Assembly: GCF_900177745.1 (NCBI RefSeq)
Contig: NZ_FXAR01000003.1
Span: forward strand, 124,001 to 188,000
Direction of reading: 5' to 3'
DNA from: Corynebacterium pollutisoli
Lineage (GTDB): Bacteria > Actinomycetota > Actinomycetes > Mycobacteriales > Mycobacteriaceae
Length of the DNA stretch: 64,000 nucleotides
Each line of letters begins with the position of its first letter. Positions within the stretch are counted from its first letter, which is position 1. The notes beneath the pieces are model-generated. The model saw only the letters and a list, made by a program, of their open reading frames with translations, had not been told where the DNA came from and searched no databases. This document shows, piece after piece, positions 10,573 to 19,754 of this stretch. Made by a program: the position numbers and the translations under genes.

Positions 10573-11733
10573 CGGCCAGTCGTCGGTGTTCTCCCAGGCC
10601 TCGGCCTGGATCTGCTCCCGCGGCGTGCCACCGGCGATGAGCTTGTCGACGGTTGCGCGGACCTTCTCCGCGTCCCCCACCACGAGGACGTCACGGTCCG
10701 CCCACGCGCCGTAGGAGGCGACGAGCTCGCCGACCTGCCCCGTCTGCTGCAGGTGGAGACCGTACGGGGCGCGGGAGGACTCGGTCGCGCCGACCCACCA
10801 GGCGTCCTTCGTGTGCTCGACGACGGGCACCACCGACAGCCAGTGACTGACGATCGCCAGATTCCACAGCCCCATGAGGTCGTAGAGCTCACCCGGGTAC
10901 TCGGCGGCGACGAAGAGATGGACGCGGGGGCGGTGCTCCCACGCGAGCATGTCGAAGAGCATCGCGCGCAGGGGAGCCAGGCCGGTGCCGTGGGCGATCA
11001 TGAGGACGTCCCGCTCGCCCGTCACCTCGAGCGTGCCGCGCGGCTGGCCGAACAGCCAGTAGTCCCCGGCCTTCGGGGTGGCCAGCAGCTGGGAGATGTC
11101 CGAACCCTCCAGCTGACGGATGTGGAACTCCAGCTGCCCGAAGTCGTTGGTGGGCAGCGCGGGGGAGAACATCCGCCACACGCCCGGCAGGTACGAGGTG
11201 GTCACCGGCAGATGCTGGCCGGCGCGGTAGGCGATGGGGACGCCCGCCTCCAGGCGCACGACGCTGATGTGGCGGGTACGGCGCTGCACGCCGAGCACCT
11301 CCGCGGAGTACGCCGGGGCCACCCCCTCCCGGTCGGCCTCGCGGGCGGCGGAGGCCATGACCGCGCACACCGTGTCCAGCGCCCGCGAGGCCGCGTCGGC
11401 GTGCGGGATGCCGAGGGAGTGCAGGCCGTGGGAGAGGGCCCCGGCGAAGGCGGGGTAGATGTCCGCCGGGAAACCGTGGCGGCGGTGGTCCCGCCCCAGG
11501 TCCCGCAACCGGTCGAGGACCTCCGCCGGGACGGCGCCGGTGGCGGGGGTGCGTTCGAGGACCCAGGCGCAGGCGTCGGCAAGCTCGAGATGCGTGTGGC
11601 GCAGGGAGATGGGGAAGACCTGCCGCGACTCGAGAACCTCCTGGTAGAGGCGCTGCTGGACGGCGTCCCGGAACTCTGCGCTGCGCTCGCGGAGGACGGT
11701 GCCGGTGTCGGTCAGGGTCTGCATGGACTCCAT
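10555..11733 (-). CDS. Flavohemoprotein-like globin/ferredoxin-reductase fusion
   Basis: 392 residues. The N-terminal ~135 residues look like a globin: RLYQEVLESRQVFPIS fits the B-helix Tyr region and LGRDHRRHGFPADIY fits the proximal His segment. The C-terminal part is an FAD/NAD reductase (YRAGQHLPVTTSYLPGVWRMFSPA; MIAHGTGLAPLRAM). This is the layout of NO-dioxygenase flavohemoglobins, but similarity in the globin half is low and the FAD motif RxYS is replaced by RMFS. Function as an NO dioxygenase is therefore uncertain. Two in-frame ATGs (11733, 11724) compete; neither has a strong binding site. Confidence 0.75.
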   Translation of the reverse strand: MESMQTLTDTGTVLRERSAEFRDAVQQRLYQEVLESRQVFPISLRHTHLELADACAWVLERTPATGAVPAEVLDRLRDLGRDHRRHGFPADIYPAFAGALSHGLHSLGIPHADAASRALDTVCAVMASAAREADREGVAPAYSAEVLGVQRRTRHISVVRLEAGVPIAYRAGQHLPVTTSYLPGVWRMFSPALPTNDFGQLEFHIRQLEGSDISQLLATPKAGDYWLFGQPRGTLEVTGERDVLMIAHGTGLAPLRAMLFDMLAWEHRPRVHLFVAAEYPGELYDLMGLWNLAIVSHWLSVVPVVEHTKDAWWVGATESSRAPYGLHLQQTGQVGELVASYGAWADRDVLVVGDAEKVRATVDKLIAGGTPREQIQAEAWENTDDWPSQDGE

Positions 11734-11828
11734 TGTGCCCGGATGCGGCGGCGGCAGGTCAATGGGTGGCGGGTCAATTCGTGGTTAGAATTGCATAACA
11801 CCCCGTCGTCGACCCGGAGGAGCCCGCG

Positions 11829-12635
11829 ATGATCGAGTTCGACCGCGTCTCCCGCACCTACCCGGGCAGTGCCCACCCGGCGGTCGCCGACTTCTCCCAC
11901 CGCGTCGAGCCCGGCTCCACCACCGTCTTCGTCGGTCCCTCCGGCTGCGGCAAGACGACCCTGCTGCGCATGGTCAACCGCATGGTCCCCGCAGACAGCG
12001 GCACCGTCCGCGTGCGCGGGGAGGACGTGAGCGCGGTCGATCCGGTGCAGCTGCGGCGCTCCATCGGCTACGTCATGCAGCACTCCGGCCTCCTGCCGCA
12101 CCGCACGGTCCTCGACAACGTGGCCTCCGTAGCGCAGCTGGGCGGCACGCGGAGGAAGGAGGCCCGGGAGCGTGCCGCCGACATGCTCCGCCTCGTCGGC
12201 CTCGACGTGGACCTGGGGCGACGCTACCCGGCGGAGCTGTCCGGCGGGCAGGCGCAGCGCGTCGGCGTCGCCCGCGGCCTCGTCGCCGACCCGGACATCC
12301 TGCTCATGGACGAGCCCTTCGGCGCCGTCGACCCCGTCGTGCGCCGCGGCCTCCAGGAGGAGATCCTCTCCCTGCAGGAACGCATGTCCAAGACCATCCT
12401 CATGGTCACCCACGACATCGACGAGGCCTTCCTCCTCGGCGACACCGTCGTGCTCCTCGGCGAGCAGGCCCGCGTCGAGCAGGTCGGACCGCCGGAGGAG
12501 TTCCTCACCGCCCCCGCCAACGACAACGTCCGCGAGTTCACGGGCGCGGAGGGGCGGCTGCTGAGCGTCGAGAAGCGGGACGGACGCGACGTGGTCGTCG
12601 ACCGCAGCGGCCGGGTACGTGGGGTGCTGCAGTGA
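11829..12635 (+). CDS. OpuC-type glycine betaine/choline/proline ABC transporter, ATPase
   Basis: Energy subunit for uptake of compatible solutes. 268 residues. Walker A GPSGCGKTT at about 36, signature LSGGQAQR at about 137, Walker B ILLMDEPFGAVDP. No C-terminal CBS pair, which longer OpuCA/ProV proteins carry. GGAGG precedes the ATG; a TAGAAT -10-like box lies at about 11785-11790. First of four genes whose start/stop codons overlap by four bases each, so the four are one transcription and translation unit. Confidence 0.88.
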   Translation: MIEFDRVSRTYPGSAHPAVADFSHRVEPGSTTVFVGPSGCGKTTLLRMVNRMVPADSGTVRVRGEDVSAVDPVQLRRSIGYVMQHSGLLPHRTVLDNVASVAQLGGTRRKEARERAADMLRLVGLDVDLGRRYPAELSGGQAQRVGVARGLVADPDILLMDEPFGAVDPVVRRGLQEEILSLQERMSKTILMVTHDIDEAFLLGDTVVLLGEQARVEQVGPPEEFLTAPANDNVREFTGAEGRLLSVEKRDGRDVVVDRSGRVRGVLQ

Positions 12636-13276
12636 GGTGGGACTGGGTGGTCGACAACGCCGGGCGGATCGGGGATCTCGCCTGGGCGCACTTCTCCCTG
12701 TCGTGGCCGGCGATCCTCGCCTCCTTCCTCATCGCCCTGCCGATCGGCTGGTTCGCCCACCGACACGCCCGCACCCGCGAGGTCATCGTGGTGCTCACCG
12801 GCCTGCTCTACGTCATCCCCTCGCTGGCGTTGTTCGTGGTCATGCCGCTGGTGCTGGGCACGTCGATCCTCTCGCCGCTCAACGTCATCGTCGCGATGAC
12901 CCTCTACGGCCTCGCGCTTCAGGTCCGCGCCACGGCCGACGCCTTCGGCACGGTGCCCGGGGACGTGCGGCAGGCGGCGATCGCCACCGGCTACCCCGCG
13001 TGGAGGCGTGTCCTCAGCGTCGAACTCCCGCTGGCCGGACCGGCGCTGCTGGCGGGCATCCGGGTCGTCTCCGCGTCGACGATCTCGCTCGTCTCCGTCG
13101 GCGCGCTCATCGGCGTCGCGTCGCTGGGCACGCTGTTCACCGAAGGTTTCCAGCGGTCCTTCCCCACGCAGATCATCGTCGGCCTCGTCGGCACGGTCCT
13201 GCTCGCCGTGCTTATCGACGCCGCCCTCGTCCTCACCGGCCGCCTCCTCATGCCGTGGGCCCGGAGGGTCGGATGA
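12632..13276 (+). CDS. OpuC-type ABC transporter permease 1
   Basis: 214-residue inner-membrane permease. GTG start overlaps the ATPase stop (GTGA). About five to six hydrophobic segments; the cytoplasmic EAA-type loop is DVRQAAIATGYPAWRRVLSVE, cut here by eye, matching the place where the ATPase docks. Pairs with the next gene to form a heterodimeric channel. Confidence 0.88.
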   Translation: MRWDWVVDNAGRIGDLAWAHFSLSWPAILASFLIALPIGWFAHRHARTREVIVVLTGLLYVIPSLALFVVMPLVLGTSILSPLNVIVAMTLYGLALQVRATADAFGTVPGDVRQAAIATGYPAWRRVLSVELPLAGPALLAGIRVVSASTISLVSVGALIGVASLGTLFTEGFQRSFPTQIIVGLVGTVLLAVLIDAALVLTGRLLMPWARRVG

Positions 13277-13938
13277 ACCAGCTGCAGCCCATGTGGGCGT
13301 TCCTCACCGACCCGGACCGGTGGCCGCTCATCCTCTCCCGCACCCTCGACCACCTCGGGTACACCGCTCTGGCCGTGGGGCTCTCGCTGCTCATCGCGCT
13401 GCCCCTGGGTCTGTGGGTGGGGCACACGCGCCGGGGTGCGGACACCGTGCTGGCGGTGGCCGGCGCGCTGCGTGCGTTGCCCTCCTTGGGCCTGCTCACG
13501 TGGCTGACCGTGTCCATGTCGATGGGGGTACGCCTGCCGTTGGTGCCCGCCACCATCGTGCTCATCATTCTTGCCGTGCCCCCACTGTTGGCGGGCATCG
13601 TCGCCGGTATGGTGGCCGTGCCGCGGCACGTCGTCGACTCCGCCCGCGCCACCGGCTACAGCGAGTCCCAGATCCTGCGGCGCGTGGAGATCCCCCTCGG
13701 ACTGCCCGTCATGATCGGTGGGCTCCGCTCCTGCGTCGTCCAGGTGCTGGCGACGGCCACTATCGTCGCCTACATCGGACTGTCCGGCCTCGGCCGCTAC
13801 CTCATCGACGGCCTCGCCCTGCGCGACTACCCGCAGATGCTCGCCGGGGCGGTGCTCGTCACCGCGTTGGCGCTGGTCGTCGACCTGCTGCTCGCCCTTG
13901 TCCAGAAATCCCTGCAACCGAAAGGACGTGTGTCATGA
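13273..13938 (+). CDS. OpuC-type ABC transporter permease 2
   Basis: 221-residue permease, paralogous to the previous gene. Hydrophobic segments include TALAVGLSLLIALPLGLWVG. The coupling loop reads VVDSARATGYSESQILRRVE. ATG overlaps the preceding stop (ATGA). The last bases overlap the substrate-binding gene. Confidence 0.88.
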   Translation: MNQLQPMWAFLTDPDRWPLILSRTLDHLGYTALAVGLSLLIALPLGLWVGHTRRGADTVLAVAGALRALPSLGLLTWLTVSMSMGVRLPLVPATIVLIILAVPPLLAGIVAGMVAVPRHVVDSARATGYSESQILRRVEIPLGLPVMIGGLRSCVVQVLATATIVAYIGLSGLGRYLIDGLALRDYPQMLAGAVLVTALALVVDLLLALVQKSLQPKGRVS

Positions 13939-14864
13939 AACTCCGACTCACCACCACCCTGTTCGCCCTCTCCGCCCTCGCCCTCGGTGCCTGCTCCTCC
14001 GGGGACGACCCCCTGGCCACCTCGCCGGAGTCCGCCGCCGGGGACGAGACCATCACCATCGGCACCGCCAACTTCCCCGAGTCCGAGATCATCGGCCAGA
14101 TCTGGGCCGCCGCCCTCGAGGACGCCGGATTCGACGTCGAGGTCAACTCCGGCATCGGCTCCCGCGAGGTCTACCTCCAGGCCCTCGAGGAGGGCAGCAT
14201 CGACCTCGTGCCCGAGTACTCCGGCAACCTCGCCCAGTACTACGGCGCGGAGCTTGAGGCGGGCACGGACGCCGACGGCGTCGTCTCCGCGCTTTCCGAC
14301 GTCCTCCCCGAGGGCCTGGCCGCCGGTGACATCGCCGACGGCGAGTCCAAGGACTCCTACCGCGTCACCCGCGAACTGGCCGACGAGCACGGCCTGCAGA
14401 CCCTCGGCGACCTGGACAATCTCGATCAGGTGCGCATCGCCGCCAATCCCGAGTTCGCCGAGCGCCCCTACGGCCCGCCCGGTCTGGCGTCGGTCTACGG
14501 CGTCGCCGAGGACAAGATCTCCGTCGTCCCGATCTCCGACGGCGGCGGCCCGCTCACCATCGCCGCGGTCGTGGAGGGCACCGCCGAGGTCGCCGACATC
14601 TACACCACGTCCCCGCTCCTCGATTCCGCCGGCAACGAGGTCGACCTGGTCACCCTCGACGACCCCGAGCAGCTCATCCTCCCGCAGAACGTCCTGCCGC
14701 TCATGCGCGCCGATGCCATCCCGCAGGAGGCCCTCGACGCCATCAACGGCATCTCCGCGGAGCTGACCACCGACGTCCTCGTCGAGCTCAACCTGCGCAA
14801 CATCGGTGAGGAGAAGGCCGAGCCCCCGGTCATCGCCCGCGACTTCGTCGACGAGCACGCCTGA
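13935..14864 (+). CDS. OpuC-type substrate-binding lipoprotein
   Basis: 309 residues with a lipoprotein signal: hydrophobic stretch ending in LALGAC, lipidated Cys20. The mature part begins with ITIGTANFPESEIIGQIW and belongs to the OpuAC/choline-binding family. Captures the solute outside the membrane and passes it to the two permeases. ATG overlaps the permease stop (ATGA). Osmoprotection is the family role; the actual ligand (glycine betaine, choline, carnitine, ectoine or proline) is not determined by what I can see. Confidence 0.88.
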   Translation: MKLRLTTTLFALSALALGACSSGDDPLATSPESAAGDETITIGTANFPESEIIGQIWAAALEDAGFDVEVNSGIGSREVYLQALEEGSIDLVPEYSGNLAQYYGAELEAGTDADGVVSALSDVLPEGLAAGDIADGESKDSYRVTRELADEHGLQTLGDLDNLDQVRIAANPEFAERPYGPPGLASVYGVAEDKISVVPISDGGGPLTIAAVVEGTAEVADIYTTSPLLDSAGNEVDLVTLDDPEQLILPQNVLPLMRADAIPQEALDAINGISAELTTDVLVELNLRNIGEEKAEPPVIARDFVDEHA

Positions 14865-14873
14865 CCCCCCTCG

Positions 14874-14954
14874 GGGTTCCCACGCGCTTAAGGGCGGGTC
14901 CATTTCCGCGACCTGGGGAAACGTCGGCCGGCGGAAAAATACACGTGGGAACCC
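14874..14954 (+). repeat. Palindromic element copy (81 bases)
   Basis: Starts GGGTTCCCACG and ends CGTGGGAACCC, with the core TCCGCGACCTGGGGAAA inside. It lies between the 3' ends of the OpuC operon and the LLM oxidoreductase gene, where it could also serve as a transcription stop. See copies at 46788-46867 and 47893-47973. Confidence 0.8.
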
Positions 14955-14963
14955 GGTGGGCGG

Positions 14964-16031
14964 CTACGCCACCGGATACCCCTCCACGCGTCCCTCGGTC
15001 GCCGGCTTCCAGCCCAGTGCCGGGGCGACGTGCTCGGCGAAGGACTGCAGGATCGACTGGTTGAGCTCGACCCCCATCTGGTTCGGGATGGTGAGCATGA
15101 GGGTGTCGGCGGCCATGACGGCGGCGTCGGCCTTGAGCTGCTGGATGAGCACGTCGGGCTCGGCGGCGTAGGTGCGGCCGAAGGTGACCGGGGAGCCCTC
15201 GCCGAGAGAGCCGATCTGGTCGCGGCCGGTGGCCTGGAGGCCGAACATCTCGCGGGAGCGGTCGTCGACGATGGGGAACACCGAGCGGGAGACCGACACA
15301 CGCGGGGTCCAGTCGTGGCCGGCCTCGACCCATTCGGCGCGGTAGCGGGCGATCTGCTCGGCCTGCAGGTCGCCGAGGGAGGAACCGTCGGCCTCGGAGA
15401 CGAGGGTGGAGCTCATGAGGTTGACGCCGTCGCGGGCGGCCTGCTCGGCGGTGGCGTGCGATCCGGCTCCCCACCACACGTGGCGACGCAGGCCGGGGGA
15501 GTGGGGGAACACCGGCAGCGGGGTGCCGGGCTGGTACATGCGCGGGTACTGCTCCTCGGCGGGGGCGGCCTCGGCGACGCCGTAGCCGTCGATGGCGGTG
15601 AGGAACTGTTCGAACTTGGCGCGGGCCATGTCGGCGCCGTTGGGCTGCTCGGCCCGGTAACCGAAGGCCTCCCAGCCCCGCTGGGCGGGTTCCGGTGATC
15701 CGCGGGAGACGCCGAGAGCGAGTCGGCCGTCGGAGAGGAGGTTGAGGGCGGCGGCCTCTTCGGCGAGGTAGAGGGGGTTCTCGTAGCGCATGTCGATGAC
15801 GCCGGTGCCCACCTCGATATTCTTGGTGGCACCCACGATGGCGCCGAGCAGGGGCATCGGGGAGGCCCCCTGCGGGGCGAAGTGGTGGACGCGGAAGTAC
15901 GCGCCGTTCACGCCGATCTCGTCGGCGGCGACGGCCAGTTCGAGAGCCTGCTGGAGGGTCTCGGCGGCGTCGGGGCCGGGCTGGTTACCGATGGCGTAGT
16001 GGCCGAAGCTTAAGAATCCGAAGGCTTTCAC
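14964..16031 (-). CDS. LLM-class flavin-dependent oxidoreductase
   Basis: 355 residues, bacterial luciferase-like TIM barrel. Begins VKAFGFLSFGHYAIG; includes LGVSRGSPEPAQRGWEAFG and VWWGAGSHATAEQAARDGVN, typical of FMN/F420-using monooxygenases. GTG start at 16031 overlaps the stop of the FAD monooxygenase by four bases (GTGA). The pair probably works on one substrate or pathway, which the sequence does not reveal. Ends ten bases from a palindromic element. Confidence 0.85.
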   Translation of the reverse strand: MKAFGFLSFGHYAIGNQPGPDAAETLQQALELAVAADEIGVNGAYFRVHHFAPQGASPMPLLGAIVGATKNIEVGTGVIDMRYENPLYLAEEAAALNLLSDGRLALGVSRGSPEPAQRGWEAFGYRAEQPNGADMARAKFEQFLTAIDGYGVAEAAPAEEQYPRMYQPGTPLPVFPHSPGLRRHVWWGAGSHATAEQAARDGVNLMSSTLVSEADGSSLGDLQAEQIARYRAEWVEAGHDWTPRVSVSRSVFPIVDDRSREMFGLQATGRDQIGSLGEGSPVTFGRTYAAEPDVLIQQLKADAAVMAADTLMLTIPNQMGVELNQSILQSFAEHVAPALGWKPATEGRVEGYPVA

Positions 16032-17182
16032 GCGGCTGAGTCTACTTTCTGCTGGAGGATGCGGGCGGCGCGGCGTCCGGCGAGACGGCCCGCGCGGGTG
16101 GCACCGACGGTGGAGGCGGTGGAGCCGTAACCGACGAGGAGGATGCGGTCGTCGGCGGCGGGGGTGACCTCGTCGAGCATCCGGATTCCGCCTTCCGCGC
16201 CGCGCAGTTTCAGTGGCGCGAGGTGGCGGAGGGCGGGGCGGAATCCGGTGTTCCAGAAGATGATGTCGACGTCCATCTCCGTGCCGACCGGCAGCGGGTC
16301 CCAGGATTCCGGGACCTGCAGCTCGTTGCTTCTCGACGGCCCGTACCCCGCCGCCACCTCGCTCTTCGGCGGCCCGAACACGACACCGGTCTCGGTGACG
16401 CGGTCGAACATGCCCCGGGAGACGAGGGTGCCGGCGGCGACCCCGTCGAGGTAGGCGGGGATCTGCGGGATGCCGGTGGTGCGCACCACCGAGGCGGGGC
16501 GCCGCCCGGCGAAGGTGCGCTCGCGGACGGCCTCCTCGACGGCCAGGCCCCATCCGGCGTCGAACTCCCTCTGCGTGAAGTTCGGCGGTCGGTGGGTAGC
16601 CCACACCGTCTCGGTGACGGGGGCGAGTTCGAGGAGGAACTGCACCGCGGACAGGCCGCCGCCGACGACGAGGGTGCGTTGCCCGACGAAGTCCTCTTTC
16701 CGCACGTAGTCCTTCGTGTGGAGCTGACGACCGCGGAAGTTCTCGATGCCGGGGATGTACGGGATGAACGGGTTGTCCCACGTGCCGGTGGCGTTGAGGA
16801 CGAGGTCGGCGGTGAAGACGCGGTCGTCGATAAGCGTGACGGTGAGCGGGGACCCGGGGTCGACGCGACGGACCGGGGCGGGGCGCAGGACCTGCAGGTC
16901 GAAGGTGTCCTCGTAGGTGCCGTAGTAGTCGGCGACGAGGCGGGAGGCGGGGACCTGCGGGTCGGGGCGGTCCATGGGCAGGCCGGGGAGGTCGGCGATG
17001 CCGTGGGCCTTGCCGAGGGTGAGGGAATCCCAGCGGTGTCGCCAGGCGCCGCCGGGGCCGTCGTTGGCGTCGAGGGCGAGGACGTCGCCGTCGGGTCCCA
17101 GGGAGTACCCGCGCCGGAGGAGTTCGTGGGCAGCCGCCAGGCCAGCCTGGCCGGCGCCGATGATGATGGCGCGGTAATGCAT
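16028..17182 (-). CDS. Flavin-containing monooxygenase (FMO/BVMO-like)
   Basis: 384 residues. FAD-binding GAGQAG (9-14), the FMO fingerprint FRGRQLHTKDY (149-159; FxGxxxHxxxY) and the NADPH-binding GGGLSA (174-179) are all present. Oxygenates a nucleophilic N/S compound or a ketone; substrate unknown. Short upstream region shared with adhA, with the palindrome GGTGATATATCACC 22 bases before its start. Translationally coupled to the LLM oxidoreductase. Confidence 0.87.
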   Translation of the reverse strand: MHYRAIIIGAGQAGLAAAHELLRRGYSLGPDGDVLALDANDGPGGAWRHRWDSLTLGKAHGIADLPGLPMDRPDPQVPASRLVADYYGTYEDTFDLQVLRPAPVRRVDPGSPLTVTLIDDRVFTADLVLNATGTWDNPFIPYIPGIENFRGRQLHTKDYVRKEDFVGQRTLVVGGGLSAVQFLLELAPVTETVWATHRPPNFTQREFDAGWGLAVEEAVRERTFAGRRPASVVRTTGIPQIPAYLDGVAAGTLVSRGMFDRVTETGVVFGPPKSEVAAGYGPSRSNELQVPESWDPLPVGTEMDVDIIFWNTGFRPALRHLAPLKLRGAEGGIRMLDEVTPAADDRILLVGYGSTASTVGATRAGRLAGRRAARILQQKVDSAA

Positions 17183-17203
17183 GGTCCCAGCATAGCCGAA
17201 AAT

Positions 17204-17217
17204 GGTGATATATCACC
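17204..17217. promoter_or_regulatory. Perfect 14-base palindrome, likely operator of the monooxygenase pair
   Basis: GGTGATATATCACC, 22 bases upstream of the monooxygenase ATG. Perfect dyad with an AT-rich centre, as in GntR, MarR or TetR operators. No regulator gene lies next to it. Confidence 0.45.
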
Positions 17218-17256
17218 AACCGGCCCCGGCCTGAATATTTGTTGAGAATCGGAAAA

Positions 17257-17280
17257 TGTGATGACAGGCACATTGGGGGG
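17257..17280 (+). promoter_or_regulatory. GlxR-like site and G-run upstream of adhA
   Basis: TGTGATGACAGGCACA (17257-17272) differs from TGTGA-N6-TCACA at one base, fitting a GlxR (CRP-type) site. Directly after it is GGGGGG (17275-17280), a sequence of the kind bound by RamA in C. glutamicum. Both regulators act on ethanol/acetate genes there. Confidence 0.45.
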
Positions 17281-17331
17281 CCGATAGTGTGGCCCGTAAC
17301 ACATCAATCCGCTCCTAGGAAAGGATCCGTC

Positions 17332-18363
17332 ATGTCTGCACCCACCTCCTTCCGCGCCGCCGTCGTCGAGGAATTCGGCCCCGAGGTCAACGTCCGCGAC
17401 GTCGACCTGCCGAAGCCGGACCGCCACCAGGCGCTGGTCAAGCTCCACGCCTCCGGCGTCTGCCACACCGACCTCCACGCCGCCGAGGGCGACTGGCCCG
17501 TGAAGCCGGAGCCGCCGTTCGTGCCGGGCCACGAGGGCGTCGGCGAGATCGTCGAGCTCGGCCCGGGCGACCACGACCTCAAGGTCGGTGACATGGTCGG
17601 CAACGTGTGGCTGTGGTCCGCCTGCGGCACCTGTGAGCACTGCCGCACCGGCTGGGAGACCCTGTGCAACGACGCCGAGTACGGCGGCTACACCGTCAAC
17701 GGCTCCTTCGGCGAGTACATGCTCGTCGACACCCGCTACTGCGCCCGCATCCCCGAGGGCTCCGACCCGGTCGAGGTCGCCCCGATCCTCTGCGCCGGCG
17801 TCACCGTCTACAAGGGCCTTAAGGTCGCGGAGACCAGGCCCGGCCAGTTCATGGTCATCTCCGGCGTCGGCGGCCTCGGCCACATCGCCGTCCAGTACGC
17901 CGTCGCCATGGGCATGCGCGTCATCGCCGTCGACATCGCCGACGACAAGCTCGAGCTGGCCAAGCGCCACGGCGCGGAGTTCACCGTGAACGCCAAGCAC
18001 TCCGACCCGGCGGAGGCCGTCCAGGAGTTCACCGGCGGCGGCGCGCACGGCGTCCTCGTCACCGCGGTCCACGAGGCGGCCTTCGGCCAGGCCATCGGCA
18101 TGGCCCGCAAGGGCGGCACCATCGTGTTCAACGGCCTGCCGCCGGGGGACTTCCCGGCCCCCATCTTCGAGATCGTGTTCAAGGCGCTGACGATCCGTGG
18201 TTCGCTCGTCGGCACCCGCCAGGATCTCGAGGAGGCGCTCGACTTCTACGCCCGTGGCATGATCAAGCCGACCGTGCACGAGTGCTCCCTCGACGACGTC
18301 AACTCCGTCTTCGAGGACATGCGCCACGGCAAGATCGAGGGACGCATGTCCATCAAGTACTGA
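17332..18363 (+). CDS. adhA: Zinc-dependent alcohol dehydrogenase AdhA
   Basis: Interconverts ethanol and acetaldehyde. 343 residues. Catalytic zinc ligands Cys44, His67-Glu68 and Cys154; structural zinc Cys98, 101, 104 and 112 (CGTCEHC...LC); NAD-binding GVGGLG at 178-183. ATG preceded by AAAGGA. Its product is the substrate of Ald, encoded 9 kb away, and the acetate made enters AckA-Pta. Upstream sequence has GlxR- and RamA-like sites, suggesting carbon-source control. Confidence 0.93.
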   Translation: MSAPTSFRAAVVEEFGPEVNVRDVDLPKPDRHQALVKLHASGVCHTDLHAAEGDWPVKPEPPFVPGHEGVGEIVELGPGDHDLKVGDMVGNVWLWSACGTCEHCRTGWETLCNDAEYGGYTVNGSFGEYMLVDTRYCARIPEGSDPVEVAPILCAGVTVYKGLKVAETRPGQFMVISGVGGLGHIAVQYAVAMGMRVIAVDIADDKLELAKRHGAEFTVNAKHSDPAEAVQEFTGGGAHGVLVTAVHEAAFGQAIGMARKGGTIVFNGLPPGDFPAPIFEIVFKALTIRGSLVGTRQDLEEALDFYARGMIKPTVHECSLDDVNSVFEDMRHGKIEGRMSIKY

Positions 18364-18402
18364 GTGCTGTATGGTCCTACCACCTGACATAAGCTGAGCG
18401 GT

Positions 18403-19752
18403 ATGGACTACACCCCTTACAGCCTGCTTATCGACGTCGGCTGGATCTCACTTCTCATGATCATCGGCAACCTGCTGCGCAGGAAGGTCCCGCTGTTCCA
18501 GAAGCTGCTCCTGCCGGCGTCGATCACCGCCGGCCTCCTGGGCCTGCTCTTCGGCCCGCAGGTGCTGGGCGTCATCAACTTCTCCGACCAGATCGGCACC
18601 TACACCGGCATCCTCATCGCCTTCGTCTTCGCGTCGATGGCGTACGGCATGGACCTCACCCCCTCCGTGCGCACCGGTGCCCGCCAGATGTGGTCGTACT
18701 CCACCGGCATGTTCCTGGGCCAGTGGGGCCTGTTCATCCTCCTCGGTGTCTTCCTGTTCAAGCCTTTCTTCGGCACCGAGGACTGGTTCGGCATGATGCT
18801 GCCCGTCGGCTTCGTCGGCGGCTTCGGCACCGCCGCCGCCGTCGGCCACTCCCTCGAGGAGGCCGGTGCCGTCGCCGCCAGCTCCCTGGGCTTCACGTCC
18901 GCCACCGTGGGCACCCTGGCCGCCATCGTCGGTGGCCTCATCTTCGCCAACTGGGGCATCCGCACCGGCCGCGCCTCCACCATGCCCGGCGAACTGCCGT
19001 GGGACCTGCGCTCCGGCTACATCGACAACGTCAAGGAGCGCCCGTCGATCGGTAAGGCGACGACGAACCCCTCCTCCATCGAGCCGCTGGCCCTGCACCT
19101 CGGCTTCGTCATGCTCACCGTGCTCGTCGCCTACCTGGTCAACGGCTTCATCACCGGCATCTTCCCGAACGTGTCCATCCCGCTGTTCGCCATGTCGTTC
19201 GTCATCGGCCTGCTGGGACGCGCCCTCCTCTCCGGCCTCGGCCGCAAGGACTTCCTGGACAAGAACACCGTCAACTCCATGTCCGGCGCCGCGACCGACT
19301 ACCTCATCGCCTTCGGCGTCGCGTCGATCGTGCCCGCCGCCATCGCCGACTACTGGGTGCCGCTGCTCGTCCTCTTCGTCCTCGGCGTCGTGTACTGCAC
19401 GTTCATCTTCTTCGTGCTCTCGCCGGAGTTCTTCGGCGAGAAGTGGCTCGAGCGCGGCATCTTCTCCTGGGGCTGGGCCACCGCGGCCGTCGCCACCGGT
19501 ATCGCCCTGCTCAAGATCGTCGATCCGAAGCTCAAGTCCGGCACGCTCAACGAGTACGGCGTGGCCTACGTCGGATTCGCCCCCTTCGAGATCGGCATGA
19601 CCATCCTCGCGCCCATCGCGGTGCTCGCCGGCCTCACCGCGGGCCTGGGCTGGGCGTCCCTCATCGTCGGCGTGGCGGTCATCCTCGTGCCGATCTTCAC
19701 GAAGAAGACGCCGGGCGCCGAGAAACGCGCCGCCGCAAAGGTCGGAGGGTGA
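18403..19752 (+). CDS. gltS: Sodium/glutamate symporter GltS
   Basis: 449-residue membrane protein with about ten to twelve hydrophobic segments. The MLPVGFVGGFGTAAAVGHSL segment and the second-half repeat NSMSGAATDYLIAFGVASIV are characteristic of the GltS family, which takes up glutamate with Na+. ATG 39 bases after the adhA stop; co-transcription with adhA is possible. Ends at a perfect inverted repeat shared with the convergent yjbR gene. Confidence 0.88.
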   Translation: MDYTPYSLLIDVGWISLLMIIGNLLRRKVPLFQKLLLPASITAGLLGLLFGPQVLGVINFSDQIGTYTGILIAFVFASMAYGMDLTPSVRTGARQMWSYSTGMFLGQWGLFILLGVFLFKPFFGTEDWFGMMLPVGFVGGFGTAAAVGHSLEEAGAVAASSLGFTSATVGTLAAIVGGLIFANWGIRTGRASTMPGELPWDLRSGYIDNVKERPSIGKATTNPSSIEPLALHLGFVMLTVLVAYLVNGFITGIFPNVSIPLFAMSFVIGLLGRALLSGLGRKDFLDKNTVNSMSGAATDYLIAFGVASIVPAAIADYWVPLLVLFVLGVVYCTFIFFVLSPEFFGEKWLERGIFSWGWATAAVATGIALLKIVDPKLKSGTLNEYGVAYVGFAPFEIGMTILAPIAVLAGLTAGLGWASLIVGVAVILVPIFTKKTPGAEKRAAAKVGG

Positions 19753-19754
19753 TC

